From Pyrinomonadaceae bacterium (GTDB taxonomy: Bacteria; Acidobacteriota; Blastocatellia; Pyrinomonadales; Pyrinomonadaceae), in the NCBI GenBank assembly GCA_019186825.1, contig JABARP010000009.1, positions 48,370-96,817 of the forward strand: 48,448 bases of DNA, given 5' to 3'. The translations under genes and the position numbers were made by a program. This document shows, piece by piece, positions 26,369 to 35,547 of the stretch (positions are counted from its first letter, which is position 1; every line of letters starts with the position of its first letter). Under the pieces are notes generated by a model. The model searched no databases. It saw only the letters and a list, made by a program, of their open reading frames with translations, and was not told the origin of the DNA.

Positions 26369-29300
26369 TTACTCGATGTTGAAATACTTTGCCTCCGGAT
26401 GATGCAGTACAATGGCCGAGGTCGATTGTTCAGGGTGAAGTTGAAACTCCTCGCTAAGCTCTACGCCGATCCGCGAAGGATCGAGCAGCTCAAAGATCTT
26501 TGCCTGTTCTTCAAGGTCGGGACAGGCAGGATAGCCAAAGCTGTATCGAGAGCCCTGATAACCTTGATGGAAGAGTTTTGCAAGATCCGGAGAATCATTT
26601 CCCGCGATTCCAAGCTCCTCACGGATCCGCTTGTGCCACATCTCCGCGAAAGCCTCTGCGGATTCGACCGACAGACCGTGGAACCGCAGATAATCCGTGT
26701 AGTTATCGGCAGCGAAAAGCTTCGCCGAATGTTCGCTCGCCTTCCGTCCCATCGTTACAAGGTCGAAAGCAACGACATCCATCTTCCCTGAATCGACCGA
26801 GGCGAAATAGTCCGCAAGACAAAGGTTCTTGCCGCCACGCTGCTCGATCGGTTGTCGCGGAAAACTGAACCTAAGGCGTTCCGTCTTCTGATCGTCACTG
26901 TAGATAATGAGATCGTTCCCTTCGGATTGACATGGGAAATATCCGTAAACAACTTTCGCCTCGAGGAGCTTTTTTCGGATCGCGTCCGCTTTCAGCTCTT
27001 CAAATCGCGGCCGGACCTCCTCCGCGATGATCTTTGCGTATTCATCGGGCTTCATCCGGCCTTGCTTGTATTGCCACTGCCCTTTGAAGAGCGCCGTCTC
27101 GTTAACAAACTCGAATATCTTCGTCAGGTCCTTTACCTCAACGACTTTCGAACCATAGAAAGGCGGCGTAGGGATCGGAACATCCTGCGAGACATCCGAC
27201 CGAGTTGTGTGAGTGGTTGAACCGCTTGCGCGTTTTCGCACCTGCTCGGCCGCATTCACGCCCAATTTCGCATCCTCACCGACAAGATCTTCATTGGAAG
27301 ACGCCGGATCCGCAACGTTCGGTGCAACCTCGGCACCAGCCGCGGCGCTGCTCGCCTTTTCGGCTTCATCCGACACGAGAGCCTCGCCGGACGTAAGTTT
27401 GTCCATGGCGTGCAGGCCGTCAAAAGCATCGCGTGCGTAAAACAATTCACCTTCGTAGAGCGGGATAAGGTCCTGATCGACGTATCGCCGGTTAAGTGCA
27501 GCTCCGCCGAGAATTACGGGAGCCGCTATACCGCGCGAATTCATTAGCTCGAGGTTGTCGCGCATTACTAGCGTGGATTTTACGAGCAGGCCGCTCATTC
27601 CTATCGCGTCGGCTTTTGATTCTTCAAAAGCTCCGAGAATATCATCGATCGGCTGCTTGATGCCCAGATTCACGACCTTATAGCCGTTGTTCGTCAGAAT
27701 AATATCGACGAGGTTCTTTCCGATATCGTGAACATCGCCTTTAACGGTCGCAAGGACAAGAGTTCCCTTCTCGATGCCTTCGACGCGATCAAGAAATGGC
27801 TCAAGGAACCTTACCGCAGCCTTCATCGCCTCAGCGGACTGAAGGACAAACGGGAGCTGCATCTGCCCGGACCCGAAAAGGTCGCCAACGGTCTTCATGC
27901 CATCCAGCAAGATGTCGTTAATGATATCGAGCGGTTTGTAGGTCTCGAGTGCCACTTTGAGTGCGTCCTCAAGGCCGATCTTTTCGCCCTCGATGATGTG
28001 CTCTTTTAGACGTTCTTCGATCGGGAGATTTGAGATGTCAGGTTTGATCGACTGCGCAGTTTTGCCCTCAAACAACGCTGTAAACTCGACAAGCGGATCA
28101 TAAACGCAGACACCGTTTTCGATTTTCCGACGATCGTAGATGAGGTCACGGGCCGTTTCGATCTCATGTTCGTTAAATCGAATAAGCGGAAGGATCTTCG
28201 AAGCGTTGACGATAGCCGAATTCATTCCGGCCTCGACCGAATCGTGCAGAAAAACGGAATTGAGCACGATCCTCGCTGCCGGACTCAACCCGAAAGAGAT
28301 GTTCGAGACACCGAGGATAATGTTCGCCTCAGGCATCTCTTCGCGTATCTGTTTGATCGCAACGATCGTCTCGGCGGCATTTTTACGATCCTCTTCAATG
28401 CCTGTGGAGATCGGAAGGGCAAGCGGGTCGAAGAAGATATCGTGGGCCTCGATACCGAATTCCGTCGCCTGTTTGTATGCCCGGCGAGCGATCTTGACCT
28501 TGTCCTCGGCTGTTCGGGCCATACCCGTTTCATCGATCAGGCCGATAACTATGCTCGCACCGTATTCTTTCGCAAGTTCGAGCAACTTGATGAAACGCCC
28601 TTCGCCGTCCTCGTAATTTGTCGAATTGAGTATCGATTTGCCGCCCGCGTGCTCAAGGCCGGCCTCCATCTTTTCCCATTCGGTCGAATCGAACATCAAA
28701 GGGATCTTGACGTTCGTTACGAGCCTTTTTGCAAGCTCGTGCATATCGGCAACTCCGTCACGGCCGACGAAATCAACGTTTACGTCTAGGATGTGCGCAC
28801 CTTCTTTCTCCTGAGATTTTGCCAAGTTCACAAGGCCGTCCCAGTCCTCGGCGTCTAGCAAGTCGCGCATCTTCTTCGAGCCGGATGCATTCACACGTTC
28901 GCCGACGATCAAGAACGAGGCGTCCTGCGTGTAAGGCTGTTGGAAATAGATAGACGACGCCGACGGGGAAAGTTTTGCATTTCGCTGTTTTGGCGAAAGC
29001 CTGCCGAGGCGCTCGACGAGCAGCTTGATATACTCGGGTGTCGTTCCGCAACAACCACCCACGATATTTGCTCCAAAATCCTTTGCGAACGCCTCGACCT
29101 GCGTGGCAAAGCTCTCGGGCGTTTCGTCGTAGAATTGCTTCCCGTCCTTCACCTCCGGAAGGCCTGCGTTCGGCATAATGCTCACGGGTAGCGGTGAATT
29201 CTCACACAAATGGCGAAAGCTGTCCGTCATATGCTTCGGCCCGGTGCCGCAATTCATCCCAATAACATCGATCGGGAACGGTTCAAGCGCGGTCAATGCC

Positions 29301-29923
29301 GCTCCGATCTCCGTACCGTTCAGCATCGTGCCGAATACTTCGATCGTTACCTGCGCGATCACAGGGATCCGCGAGCGAGTCTTGGCAAAATGGTCGAAGA
29401 TCGCGGCAAGTGCAGCCTTTGTCTGGAGCAGGTCCTGACAAGTCTCGACGATCAGAACATCGCTGCCGCCATCAACCAGACCGCGAACCTGTTCGCGATA
29501 GGCATCTCTAAGATCACGGTAAGTAATGTGCCCAAGCGTTGGAAGCTTCGTTCCGGGACCCATCGACCCCGCGACAAATCGCGGATGGTCGTACGTCGAA
29601 TAGTCGTTTGCGAGCCGTTTTGCCAGCTCTGCGGCCTTTTTATTGACCTCGTAGGTCTTGTCTGCGATACCGAACTCGCCCAGCACGACTTCGCTGCCGC
29701 CGAAGCTGTTCGTCTCGATCACGTCGCATCCGATATCGAGGAAGCTCGTGTGAACTTTTTCCACCGCATCCGGTCGCGTGTAGAGAAGATTCTCCGAACA
29801 ATTCTCAAAGCTTGGGCCGCCCCAATCGTCGATCGAGAGGTCCATCGCCTGCAGGCTCACACCCATCGCACCGTCAAACACGATGATCTTTTCGCGTAAG
29901 AGTTCAAGAATATCTTTAGCCAT
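26369..29923 (-). CDS. metH: Cobalamin-dependent methionine synthase
   Basis: 1184 residues, full length. Domains in order: homocysteine-binding barrel (1 to about 310) with zinc ligands C225, C291 and C292 (GMNCGTG, GGCCGTT); methyltetrahydrofolate-binding pterin domain (about 335-600; GERVNASGSKK); cobalamin domain with the B12-ligand histidine H732 in DVHDIGKN; and the C-terminal SAM-binding reactivation domain (about 925-1184; SFGYPACPDLEEQ). Between the last two there is a 60-residue Ala/Ser/Glu-rich linker (about 855-920). It transfers a methyl group from methyl-THF to homocysteine. It stands alone after a long leader (see 29924-30110) and its ATG has no clear Shine-Dalgarno sequence. 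Confidence 0.97.
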   Translation of the reverse strand: MAKDILELLREKIIVFDGAMGVSLQAMDLSIDDWGGPSFENCSENLLYTRPDAVEKVHTSFLDIGCDVIETNSFGGSEVVLGEFGIADKTYEVNKKAAELAKRLANDYSTYDHPRFVAGSMGPGTKLPTLGHITYRDLRDAYREQVRGLVDGGSDVLIVETCQDLLQTKAALAAIFDHFAKTRSRIPVIAQVTIEVFGTMLNGTEIGAALTALEPFPIDVIGMNCGTGPKHMTDSFRHLCENSPLPVSIMPNAGLPEVKDGKQFYDETPESFATQVEAFAKDFGANIVGGCCGTTPEYIKLLVERLGRLSPKQRNAKLSPSASSIYFQQPYTQDASFLIVGERVNASGSKKMRDLLDAEDWDGLVNLAKSQEKEGAHILDVNVDFVGRDGVADMHELAKRLVTNVKIPLMFDSTEWEKMEAGLEHAGGKSILNSTNYEDGEGRFIKLLELAKEYGASIVIGLIDETGMARTAEDKVKIARRAYKQATEFGIEAHDIFFDPLALPISTGIEEDRKNAAETIVAIKQIREEMPEANIILGVSNISFGLSPAARIVLNSVFLHDSVEAGMNSAIVNASKILPLIRFNEHEIETARDLIYDRRKIENGVCVYDPLVEFTALFEGKTAQSIKPDISNLPIEERLKEHIIEGEKIGLEDALKVALETYKPLDIINDILLDGMKTVGDLFGSGQMQLPFVLQSAEAMKAAVRFLEPFLDRVEGIEKGTLVLATVKGDVHDIGKNLVDIILTNNGYKVVNLGIKQPIDDILGAFEESKADAIGMSGLLVKSTLVMRDNLELMNSRGIAAPVILGGAALNRRYVDQDLIPLYEGELFYARDAFDGLHAMDKLTSGEALVSDEAEKASSAAAGAEVAPNVADPASSNEDLVGEDAKLGVNAAEQVRKRASGSTTHTTRSDVSQDVPIPTPPFYGSKVVEVKDLTKIFEFVNETALFKGQWQYKQGRMKPDEYAKIIAEEVRPRFEELKADAIRKKLLEAKVVYGYFPCQSEGNDLIIYSDDQKTERLRFSFPRQPIEQRGGKNLCLADYFASVDSGKMDVVAFDLVTMGRKASEHSAKLFAADNYTDYLRFHGLSVESAEAFAEMWHKRIREELGIAGNDSPDLAKLFHQGYQGSRYSFGYPACPDLEEQAKIFELLDPSRIGVELSEEFQLHPEQSTSAIVLHHPEAKYFNIE

Positions 29924-30110
29924 TTTCGATTACTGAGCAGCGAATTTCGCTATTCGGGCTCCCGACTGATGCAAACCGGCGGGTCGATCATCAAATCAAA
30001 AGACCCTGTACAGCAAACGCAGCACAGAGTCTTAATAAGAATATTGATCTCTCTGCTGTTTAGCCGGTTATTTTACGTGGCCGCAAGTCGCAATAACTCA
30101 CCACTCTAAA
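29924..30110 (-). promoter_or_regulatory. Long structured 5' leader of metH
   Basis: From the predicted transcription start near 30110 to the ATG are about 187 bases. AACCGGC and GCCGGTT (30063-30069 and 29974-29980 on the window) can pair and enclose a stem of ten bases with one wobble (arms 30024-30033 and 30000-30009) that is followed by TTTTGATTT on the minus strand, a possible attenuator. Two small hairpins (TCGGGAGCCCGA; AGCGAAATTCGCT) lie next to the start codon. It does not match the SAM-I, SAH or cobalamin consensus as I remember them. Regulation by a ligand is inference. Confidence 0.4.
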
Positions 30111-30116
30111 TTATTG

Positions 30117-30145
30117 ATTCTACGGCTAAATAGATGCTTCGTCAA
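30117..30145 (-). promoter_or_regulatory. Promoter of metH
   Basis: On the minus strand TTGACG (30140-30145), a 17-base spacer and TAGAAT (30117-30122): a good sigma70-type promoter giving the long leader described above. Confidence 0.55.
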
Positions 30146-30176
30146 CAGCAGACGGGCTGTCAAGGCCGTTGAGCTG

Positions 30177-30206
30177 TTGCTATCGGCGAATGACATTGTT
30201 TATAAT
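30177..30206 (+). promoter_or_regulatory. Promoter of tRNA-Glu
   Basis: TTGCTA (30177-30182), an 18-base spacer and a perfect TATAAT (30201-30206), with the tRNA beginning about 34 bases after the expected start of transcription. Confidence 0.6.
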
Positions 30207-30246
30207 CTCGTTTCGCATGTTTTGCGATGCTTTTCCTTGAAATCAC

Positions 30247-30321
30247 GGCGCCTTCGTCTATCGGTTAGGACGCAAGATTCTCATTCTTGAAAGACGGGTT
30301 CGATTCCCGTAGGCGCTGCCA
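30247..30321 (+). tRNA. tRNA-Glu, anticodon CTC
   Basis: The cloverleaf is complete: acceptor GGCGCCT pairs with AGGCGCT (one G-U), a D arm (GTCTATCGGTTAGGAC), an anticodon stem CAAGA/TCTTG with loop TTCTCAT (anticodon CTC, reading GAG), and a T arm ACGGG TTCGATT CCCGT. Discriminator G is followed by an encoded CCA. It has its own promoter and terminator. Confidence 0.96.
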
Positions 30322-30339
30322 CCTTATAAAATTTATTCT

Positions 30340-30398
30340 AAATGGCAATAGTCAGAGCACAACAAAAGCGTTTGCTTTGACCGTTGCCATTTTTTTTT
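30340..30398 (+). terminator. Strong intrinsic terminator after tRNA-Glu
   Basis: A stem of about 20 bp (arms 30340-30359 and 30373-30392, one mismatch and wobbles) is followed by a run of nine T. It ends the tRNA transcript before ybjQ. Confidence 0.88.
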
Positions 30399-30418
30399 AA
30401 TTGCACTAGGTAAGAAAT

Positions 30419-30733
30419 ATGATCGTAACAACCGGAATGGAGATCGAAGGCCGTCGGATCAACCAATACCTTGGTGTTGTCCGCGGCATCGTCGTACGTG
30501 CGACGGGTATTGGACGCGGCATTATCGGCGGTTTCAAATCGATCGCCGGCGGCAACATTGAGGAATGGGCAGAGGTTTGCGAACGGGCACGAATGGAGGC
30601 TTTTAATCGAATGGTCCAGCATGCTCACGATATCGGCGCAGATGCGGTCATCGCAATGCGCTACGACGCGACCGAATTCGGCCAAGGCTCGACAGAGGTT
30701 CTCGCGTACGGAACTGCGGTTAAGCTTGGTTAA
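30419..30733 (+). CDS. ybjQ: YbjQ-family (heavy-metal-binding-domain-like) protein
   Basis: 104 residues, full family length. The conserved core is present: GRRINQYLGVVRGIVVRATGIGR at the N-terminus (positions about 11-33), the GGNIEEWAEVCERAR helix and the C-terminal GADAVIAMRYDATEFG. The family forms compact oligomers, pentameric in known structures, with no firmly known function; the heavy-metal name comes from annotation only. The ATG has AGG 8-10 bases upstream. The gene is followed by a lipoprotein gene 89 bases later with its own ribosome site. Confidence 0.9.
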   Translation: MIVTTGMEIEGRRINQYLGVVRGIVVRATGIGRGIIGGFKSIAGGNIEEWAEVCERARMEAFNRMVQHAHDIGADAVIAMRYDATEFGQGSTEVLAYGTAVKLG

Positions 30734-30822
30734 AGCCTAAAAAGCCTGCGAACCTTTCTTTGCGATCTTGAATCTCTCTTTCGAGGCCTTCGGGCTCGCA
30801 TAACATATTTAGGAGAGAAAGG

Positions 30823-31194
30823 ATGAGAGGAATTACACGTTCGCTGCTTGTCATCGCGATCGCCGGGATGGCCGTCTTTGCTATTGCCTGCCCGGAAAAG
30901 AGGAACATTGCCGAGATCAATGCCAATCCTTCGCGATATCAGAATAAAGAGGTCGGTCTCATTGGAACGGTAACCGACAGCTACGGGCTTTCCATTCCCG
31001 GCACCGGGATCTCTGGCGGCGCGTACCGGCTCGATGACGGTACAGGTTCGATCTGGGTAATTACCGAGTCGGCTGTTCCATCTCGCGGCTCGCGGATCGG
31101 CATTCGAGGCAAGGTCGGGACGGGCATTAACTACAAGGGTAAGAATTACGGCCTGGGAATTTACGAAAAAGAACGGCGATATAAGGGTCGTTGA
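30823..31194 (+). CDS. Small lipoprotein with OB-fold-like domain
   Basis: 123 residues. The N-terminus has a lipobox at the end of a hydrophobic stretch (AVFAIAC, modified cysteine at about 23). The mature domain has IAEINANPSRYQNKEVGLIG, AYRLDDGTGSIWVIT, RGKVGTG and KGKNYGLGIYE, the beta-strand order of an OB fold of the kind seen in small bacterial BOF/nucleic-acid-binding-like lipoproteins. It is likely membrane-anchored in the envelope. The start is supported by AGGAGAGAAAGG just upstream. The function is unknown; the OB-fold assignment is from pattern. Confidence 0.72.
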   Translation: MRGITRSLLVIAIAGMAVFAIACPEKRNIAEINANPSRYQNKEVGLIGTVTDSYGLSIPGTGISGGAYRLDDGTGSIWVITESAVPSRGSRIGIRGKVGTGINYKGKNYGLGIYEKERRYKGR

Positions 31195-31216
31195 TTCGAT
31201 AAGACCTCTCTCCTCT

Positions 31217-31687
31217 ATGCGAAATCTGATCGATGGCTTCGCCCGAAAGTTTGAGCAGATCGATTCCGAAACTCGCGGTCTGCTCGGACAGCTGCCCGAA
31301 GATCGTATTTTTTCAAACGTTGGCACGGCCGAACTGCCATATATGAGCGCCGGCACGTGCCTTTTGCGTTCAGCGGCGGCTGTCGAGCAGACGTTCGGTG
31401 GGATCACCACCCGCCTGTGGGACGACCCTTTCGAATGGACGCTGCCGGAAAAGCTTTCGACGCAAGAACTTATTCTTGAATACCTCGACGAAGTCGCAGA
31501 AACCCGCCTCCACGGCCTAGCCTTCCTAGCTTCTGACGACGATCTCTCGCGAGAACTTCCGGCGCCGGAAAAACTCAGGTCCATATTCTCTTTGCTTCTC
31601 GAAACCGCGGCAACAGCGGACCACTATCTTGGCCGTGCGGCGGCGATCTATCAGATCCTAACCGGCTCAAAGATCCGCCGAAGGTGA
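31217..31687 (+). CDS. DinB-like four-helix protein
   Basis: 156 residues, predicted to be almost all helical. Features fit the DinB/DUF664-type superfamily: a start MRNLIDGFARKFEQIDSETR, a central SAGTCLLRSAAAVEQTF where the first metal-His would lie, and a C-terminal ETAATADHYLGRAAAI with one His. The canonical three-histidine metal site is not obvious (H at 33-type positions is missing; only HGL and DHY remain), so it may be a non-catalytic member. Bacillithiol or mycothiol transferase activity cannot be claimed. It is 22 bases after the lipoprotein gene, on the same strand. Confidence 0.45.
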   Translation: MRNLIDGFARKFEQIDSETRGLLGQLPEDRIFSNVGTAELPYMSAGTCLLRSAAAVEQTFGGITTRLWDDPFEWTLPEKLSTQELILEYLDEVAETRLHGLAFLASDDDLSRELPAPEKLRSIFSLLLETAATADHYLGRAAAIYQILTGSKIRRR

Positions 31688-31775
31688 GATTATTTTTGCC
31701 GATAGAACATTTTCGTGGCAAAATTCGTTTATCCAGTCGCATTAGAAGAGACTAGAAGCGAGCCAAAAGTAAAAA

Positions 31776-32348
31776 ATGCATTGCCCTAGCTGCGGACAGC
31801 AACAAGCTTCAGAAGAGACAAAATTCTGCTCACGGTGCGGATTGCCGCTTTCGCTCGTTGCGGAGGTCGTCGCCCAGGGCGGCTACCTGCCGCAGTTGGC
31901 ACAACTGACCGAAAAGCCGCCACCGAAGTTCTTCAACAAGAAGAATGGAGTGTTCTTCGCGGTAAGCTGGTTCATTTTTTTTACGCTTTTCGCAACATCG
32001 TTTTTTGGGATAATGAATGGACCCGACGAGCTTATCGCGCTGACGGCGATTACCGGCGTATTCGGCTCGATGCTTTGGCTAATCGGGGCCCTCGTATTTT
32101 TGCCGAGTTCAAAGCCCGCTTGGGCCGCTCCACCTGCATTTCGTTCCGGACCGCTGCCGATGCCCGCGACGCTCCACTCCCAACGGAATGCGGCAGCTTT
32201 GCCTCCGCAACAAACCCATCCTGCAGAAGTTTACCGAGCACCGGGTGTCGGTGCGTGGCGTGATACGAACGATCTGCAGCCGACGAGCGTTACTGAAGGC
32301 ACGACCCGTTTGCTCGATCAGGACGAAGCAAAGAAACTTACTCAGTAA
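31776..32348 (+). CDS. Zinc-ribbon membrane protein
   Basis: 190 residues. The N-terminus is a zinc ribbon (C3, C6, C18, C21: CPSCGQQ...FCSRCG), then a linker and two membrane helices (about 58-80 and 85-109), followed by a Pro/Ala-rich cytoplasmic tail. Both ends face the cytoplasm by the positive-inside rule (KFFNKKNG before the first helix). The architecture is common in Acidobacteriota-like genomes and of unknown function. It may dock to cytoplasmic partners through the ribbon. Its 3' end overlaps the convergent ggt gene by seven bases. Confidence 0.75.
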   Translation: MHCPSCGQQQASEETKFCSRCGLPLSLVAEVVAQGGYLPQLAQLTEKPPPKFFNKKNGVFFAVSWFIFFTLFATSFFGIMNGPDELIALTAITGVFGSMLWLIGALVFLPSSKPAWAAPPAFRSGPLPMPATLHSQRNAAALPPQQTHPAEVYRAPGVGAWRDTNDLQPTSVTEGTTRLLDQDEAKKLTQ

Positions 32349-34063
32349 CCGACCGCAAGGCCGTCGCTCCTCGAGTCGATCGCTCCAAGACGCACACCGT
32401 TCGTATCTATCATCAGGCCCGTTGCCGATGCGACCCAACTCGAGGCCAACTTGTGCCCATAGGCCTTCAAGATCACCGTCGTGTCAGGCGAAAACCCAAT
32501 AGGTTCGGTCGTGAGTTGGTCGGGCAGCCACTGGTGATGAATGCGAGGAGCATCGATCGCCGCCTGGATATCCATCTTGTGATCGATCACATTGATCACT
32601 GTCTGAAGAACTGCGGAGATTATCCTAGGGCCGCCGCGTGCGCCGACACCAAACCAAACTGAGCCATCGGGACGTAATACGATCGTCGGGGTCATCGACG
32701 ATAACGGCCGCTTCCCGCCTTTCACGGCATTCCGTTCGCCCTGAATAAGACCGAACATATTCGGCTCACCGGGCCTTGCGGCAAAATCATCCATCTCGTC
32801 ATTGAGCAAGATACCTGTCCCTTTTGCCGTGACCTGACTGCCGTAAAGGTCGTTGATCGTATATGTATTAACGACCATCGTGCCGTCTTTGTCCACAACG
32901 GCGAAGTTCGTGGTGTCCATTGACTCGTGCCCTGCCGGTGCACCGTGGCCAACCTCATTGCTGTTCGAGGCTTTGTCTTTCTGGATGGATTCACGACGTT
33001 TTGCCGCGTACGATTTAGACACAAGAGCTGCGGTCGGGACGTCTGCGAAGTCCGGATCGCCCATAAACTCGGCCCGGTCGGCAAAAGCTCGCCGCATCGC
33101 CTCCGCGAGGTAATGATATTTCTCCGCAGAATTGTACTGCATCTTCGCGACGTCATAGCCTTCAAGGATATTCAATGCTTCGAGCATTACAATACCCCCT
33201 GAACTTGGAGGCGGCATCGAAATGATCTTATGACCTCGATAACTTCCGATGAGCGGCTCGCGTTCCTTTGCCTGATAGTTCTTAAGATCTTCGACTGTAA
33301 TGAGGCCGTTGTTTGCCTTCATATCGGCGGCGATGAGCTCTGCAGTCCGGCCGGTATAGAATTCTCGGGCACCGAACCTTTCAACTCGACCAAGCGTCGC
33401 GGCGAGGTCCGGCTGTTTGAAGAGATCACCTTCGTTGAAAAATTTTCCGTTGTTCAGAAAGATCCTCTTACTCTCAGGGTATTTTGAGAGGCCTTCAGAA
33501 TAGTCTCGAAACAGCCGTGCAAGACGATACGAGAGCACATATCCGTCCGCGGCCAGGCGTCGTGCCGGCTCGACAAGTTCGCTCCACTTCACTTTCCCGG
33601 AGCCATACTTCTTGAACGCAAGCTCAAACCCCGCGAGCGTGCCGGGAACTCCGGAAGCACGGTAACCGATGGTCGAAGAACCTTCGCCCTTGATAAGCTT
33701 GCCGTCCGAACCAACGAACACGTCCCGGGATGCTGCCGCAGGGGCCATTTCACGATAATCGATCGCGTGATTGCCGCCCTTGCTGTCGTGTATGACCATA
33801 AATCCGCCGCCGCCAATGTTTCCCGCTTCTGGATAGACGACAGCTAGAGCGAGTCCCACGGCGACCGCAGCATCAACCGCATTGCCACCCTTTTTCAGGA
33901 TCTCAACGCCGACGCGAGACGCTAGCTCATGCTGGGAGACGACCATGGCGTGCTTCCCTCGGACGGGGGCGGGCCAGGCCGCATACACATTTGCACGGGG
34001 AATAAGAATCGCTAAAAGACTGATGATCGCGAGGAGACTGAAGAACCGAGCTTTTATTTGCAT
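32342..34063 (-). CDS. ggt: Gamma-glutamyltransferase
   Basis: 573 residues. A signal peptide (LLAIISLLAILIPRANVYA) directs it to the periplasm. The precursor cleaves itself before T384 (MDTTNFAVVD) into large and small subunits, and that threonine is the nucleophile. Family landmarks: ASRVGVEILKKGGNAVDAAV, EAGNIGGGGFMVIHD, YREMAPAAA, MPPPSSGGIV and NEMDDF, RPLSSMTPTIV in the small subunit. It hydrolyses glutathione and other gamma-glutamyl compounds or transfers the glutamyl group to amino acids or water. It stands alone and is divergent from the NRAMP-like gene. Confidence 0.96.
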   Translation of the reverse strand: MQIKARFFSLLAIISLLAILIPRANVYAAWPAPVRGKHAMVVSQHELASRVGVEILKKGGNAVDAAVAVGLALAVVYPEAGNIGGGGFMVIHDSKGGNHAIDYREMAPAAASRDVFVGSDGKLIKGEGSSTIGYRASGVPGTLAGFELAFKKYGSGKVKWSELVEPARRLAADGYVLSYRLARLFRDYSEGLSKYPESKRIFLNNGKFFNEGDLFKQPDLAATLGRVERFGAREFYTGRTAELIAADMKANNGLITVEDLKNYQAKEREPLIGSYRGHKIISMPPPSSGGIVMLEALNILEGYDVAKMQYNSAEKYHYLAEAMRRAFADRAEFMGDPDFADVPTAALVSKSYAAKRRESIQKDKASNSNEVGHGAPAGHESMDTTNFAVVDKDGTMVVNTYTINDLYGSQVTAKGTGILLNDEMDDFAARPGEPNMFGLIQGERNAVKGGKRPLSSMTPTIVLRPDGSVWFGVGARGGPRIISAVLQTVINVIDHKMDIQAAIDAPRIHHQWLPDQLTTEPIGFSPDTTVILKAYGHKLASSWVASATGLMIDTNGVRLGAIDSRSDGLAVGY

Positions 34064-34109
34064 AGCTCGAATTTACCAGATTCTTGCAAATGACGAAAAA
34101 AACCGCTTG

Positions 34110-34124
34110 GTTCGCCGCGCGAAC
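34110..34124. repeat. Inverted repeat in the ggt/NRAMP divergent region
   Basis: GTTCG CCGCG CGAAC is a short perfect inverted repeat between the two divergent genes. It may be an operator, but the arms are only five bases, so chance is possible. Confidence 0.2.
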
Positions 34125-34236
34125 TTCAATCATTGCCGCAAAAGGTTTATATTCGTAAGGTCGCATAAGCGGGCACCTGGCAACTTGCGAGCCCCCATTT
34201 TTGTTCGAATGACAGACGACGGTAGTAGATCGCAAA

Positions 34237-35541
34237 ATGAACCTTCGCAGCGTATCTCCGAAGAGCATCGCGCTCAATTTGCGCAAGATACCGTCGCGCC
34301 TTCGTCGCAACCTTCCTGAATATCGCCTTTTCGCATACCTTGCAGTTCTCGGTCCGGGAATAATCGCGGCTGCGTCGGGTGACGAGGCGAGCGGCATCGC
34401 CACATATTCCTCTGCGGGTGCAGATTACGGATACACGCTTTTGTGGACATTCATCCCGATGACCGTGTTCTTCATCGTCGCACAGGAGATGTGTGTGCGA
34501 ATGGGCGTCGTTACAGGACAAGGCCTTGCCGACCTGATCCGCGAGCAATTCGGCGTCCGTTGGACGGCCCTCGTGATGTTGGCTCTCTTGATCGCAAACT
34601 TCGGGATCATCGTCGCCGAATTTGTCGGTATCGCACAGGCGTCAGAGCTCTTCGGGATCTCGCGTTATATAAGCGTTCCGTTGGCGGCCGTCGGGATCTG
34701 GCTCCTGGTCGCGCGCGGAACTCCGAAACGGGTCGAGCAGGTCTTCCTGCTCATGGCTCTAGTTCTCCTCGGATATATCGTTTCGGCGATCGCTGCAAAA
34801 CCTGATTGGGGCCTTGTTGCAAAAGAGTTCGTAACTCCGACCTTCCGCATGGAATCAGGCTATCTTTTCACGGTTATGGCTTTGATCGGTACGACGATCA
34901 CGCCGTTTATGCAGGTTTTCGTGCAGAGTTCGGTCGTTGAAAAACGTCTCGATAAGGAGGATCTCAACGTTGCGCGGGCTGACGCGATCGTCGGCGTTGT
35001 TCTCGCGAATCTCGTTGCAGTGTTCATCCTGATCTCGACCGCGGCAACGCTTCACGCTTCCGGGGTCAAGCTCGAAACCGCGAGCGACGCGGCAAAAGCT
35101 CTCGTTCCGTTCGTTGGCGACTATGCCGAATGGCTCTTCGGCATCGGCCTGTTCGGAGCTTCGATGTTGGCGATGGGCGTCCTTCCGCTTGCGACCGCCT
35201 ACAGCCTGAGCGAGGCGTTGGGTTTTGAGAAAGGGCTCGCCCGTTCATTTCGCGAGGCCCCGATCTTCCTAGGCATCTTTTCGGGTTTGATCGTGCTTGG
35301 GGCACTCGTCGCCCTGATCCCAAATATTCCGCAGTTCACGCTTTTGCTCTTTACGCAGTGCGTTAACGGTGTGCTTTTGCCGATATTGCTTATCGCGATC
35401 GTCATCCTCTGTAACAATCGCGAGATTATGGGCGAATATCGAAATCGCTTTTTCCATAATGTCCTTGCTTGGGGCACGACGGTGATCGTCTCGATACTTT
35501 CGATCCTGTTGATAGTAAAAACGATTGCTGATATTTTTTAG
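34237..35541 (+). CDS. Divergent NRAMP-family metal transporter
   Basis: 434 residues with about eleven membrane helices. The family fold shows in VLGPGIIAAASGDEASGIAT, SAGADYGYTLLW, the MCVRMGVVTGQGLADLIREQFG segment and IGTTITPFMQVFVQSS. Typical NRAMP transporters have DPGN in helix 1 and a Met-Pro-His-type motif in helix 6. Here helix 1 has GDEASGI and helix 6 has TPFMQ, so the metal site differs. It belongs to the group with (D)DPSGIATYS-like sequences rather than to classical MntH; whether it moves Mn, Fe, Mg or something else cannot be said. It is six bases ahead of an MscS-type channel gene and surely co-transcribed. Confidence 0.85.
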   Translation: MNLRSVSPKSIALNLRKIPSRLRRNLPEYRLFAYLAVLGPGIIAAASGDEASGIATYSSAGADYGYTLLWTFIPMTVFFIVAQEMCVRMGVVTGQGLADLIREQFGVRWTALVMLALLIANFGIIVAEFVGIAQASELFGISRYISVPLAAVGIWLLVARGTPKRVEQVFLLMALVLLGYIVSAIAAKPDWGLVAKEFVTPTFRMESGYLFTVMALIGTTITPFMQVFVQSSVVEKRLDKEDLNVARADAIVGVVLANLVAVFILISTAATLHASGVKLETASDAAKALVPFVGDYAEWLFGIGLFGASMLAMGVLPLATAYSLSEALGFEKGLARSFREAPIFLGIFSGLIVLGALVALIPNIPQFTLLLFTQCVNGVLLPILLIAIVILCNNREIMGEYRNRFFHNVLAWGTTVIVSILSILLIVKTIADIF

Positions 35542-35547
35542 CAGACG

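Noticed and set aside
29954..29967. Sequence AGTCGGGAGCCCG resembling a cobalamin-riboswitch B12 box upstream of metH
   Set aside because: The other conserved parts of the cobalamin riboswitch (GCCACTG and the rest of the core) are not found, so this is likely a simple hairpin.
30338..30685. Minus-strand frame over ybjQ and the tRNA terminator
   Set aside because: It overlaps the conserved YbjQ gene and a terminator and has no protein-like features.
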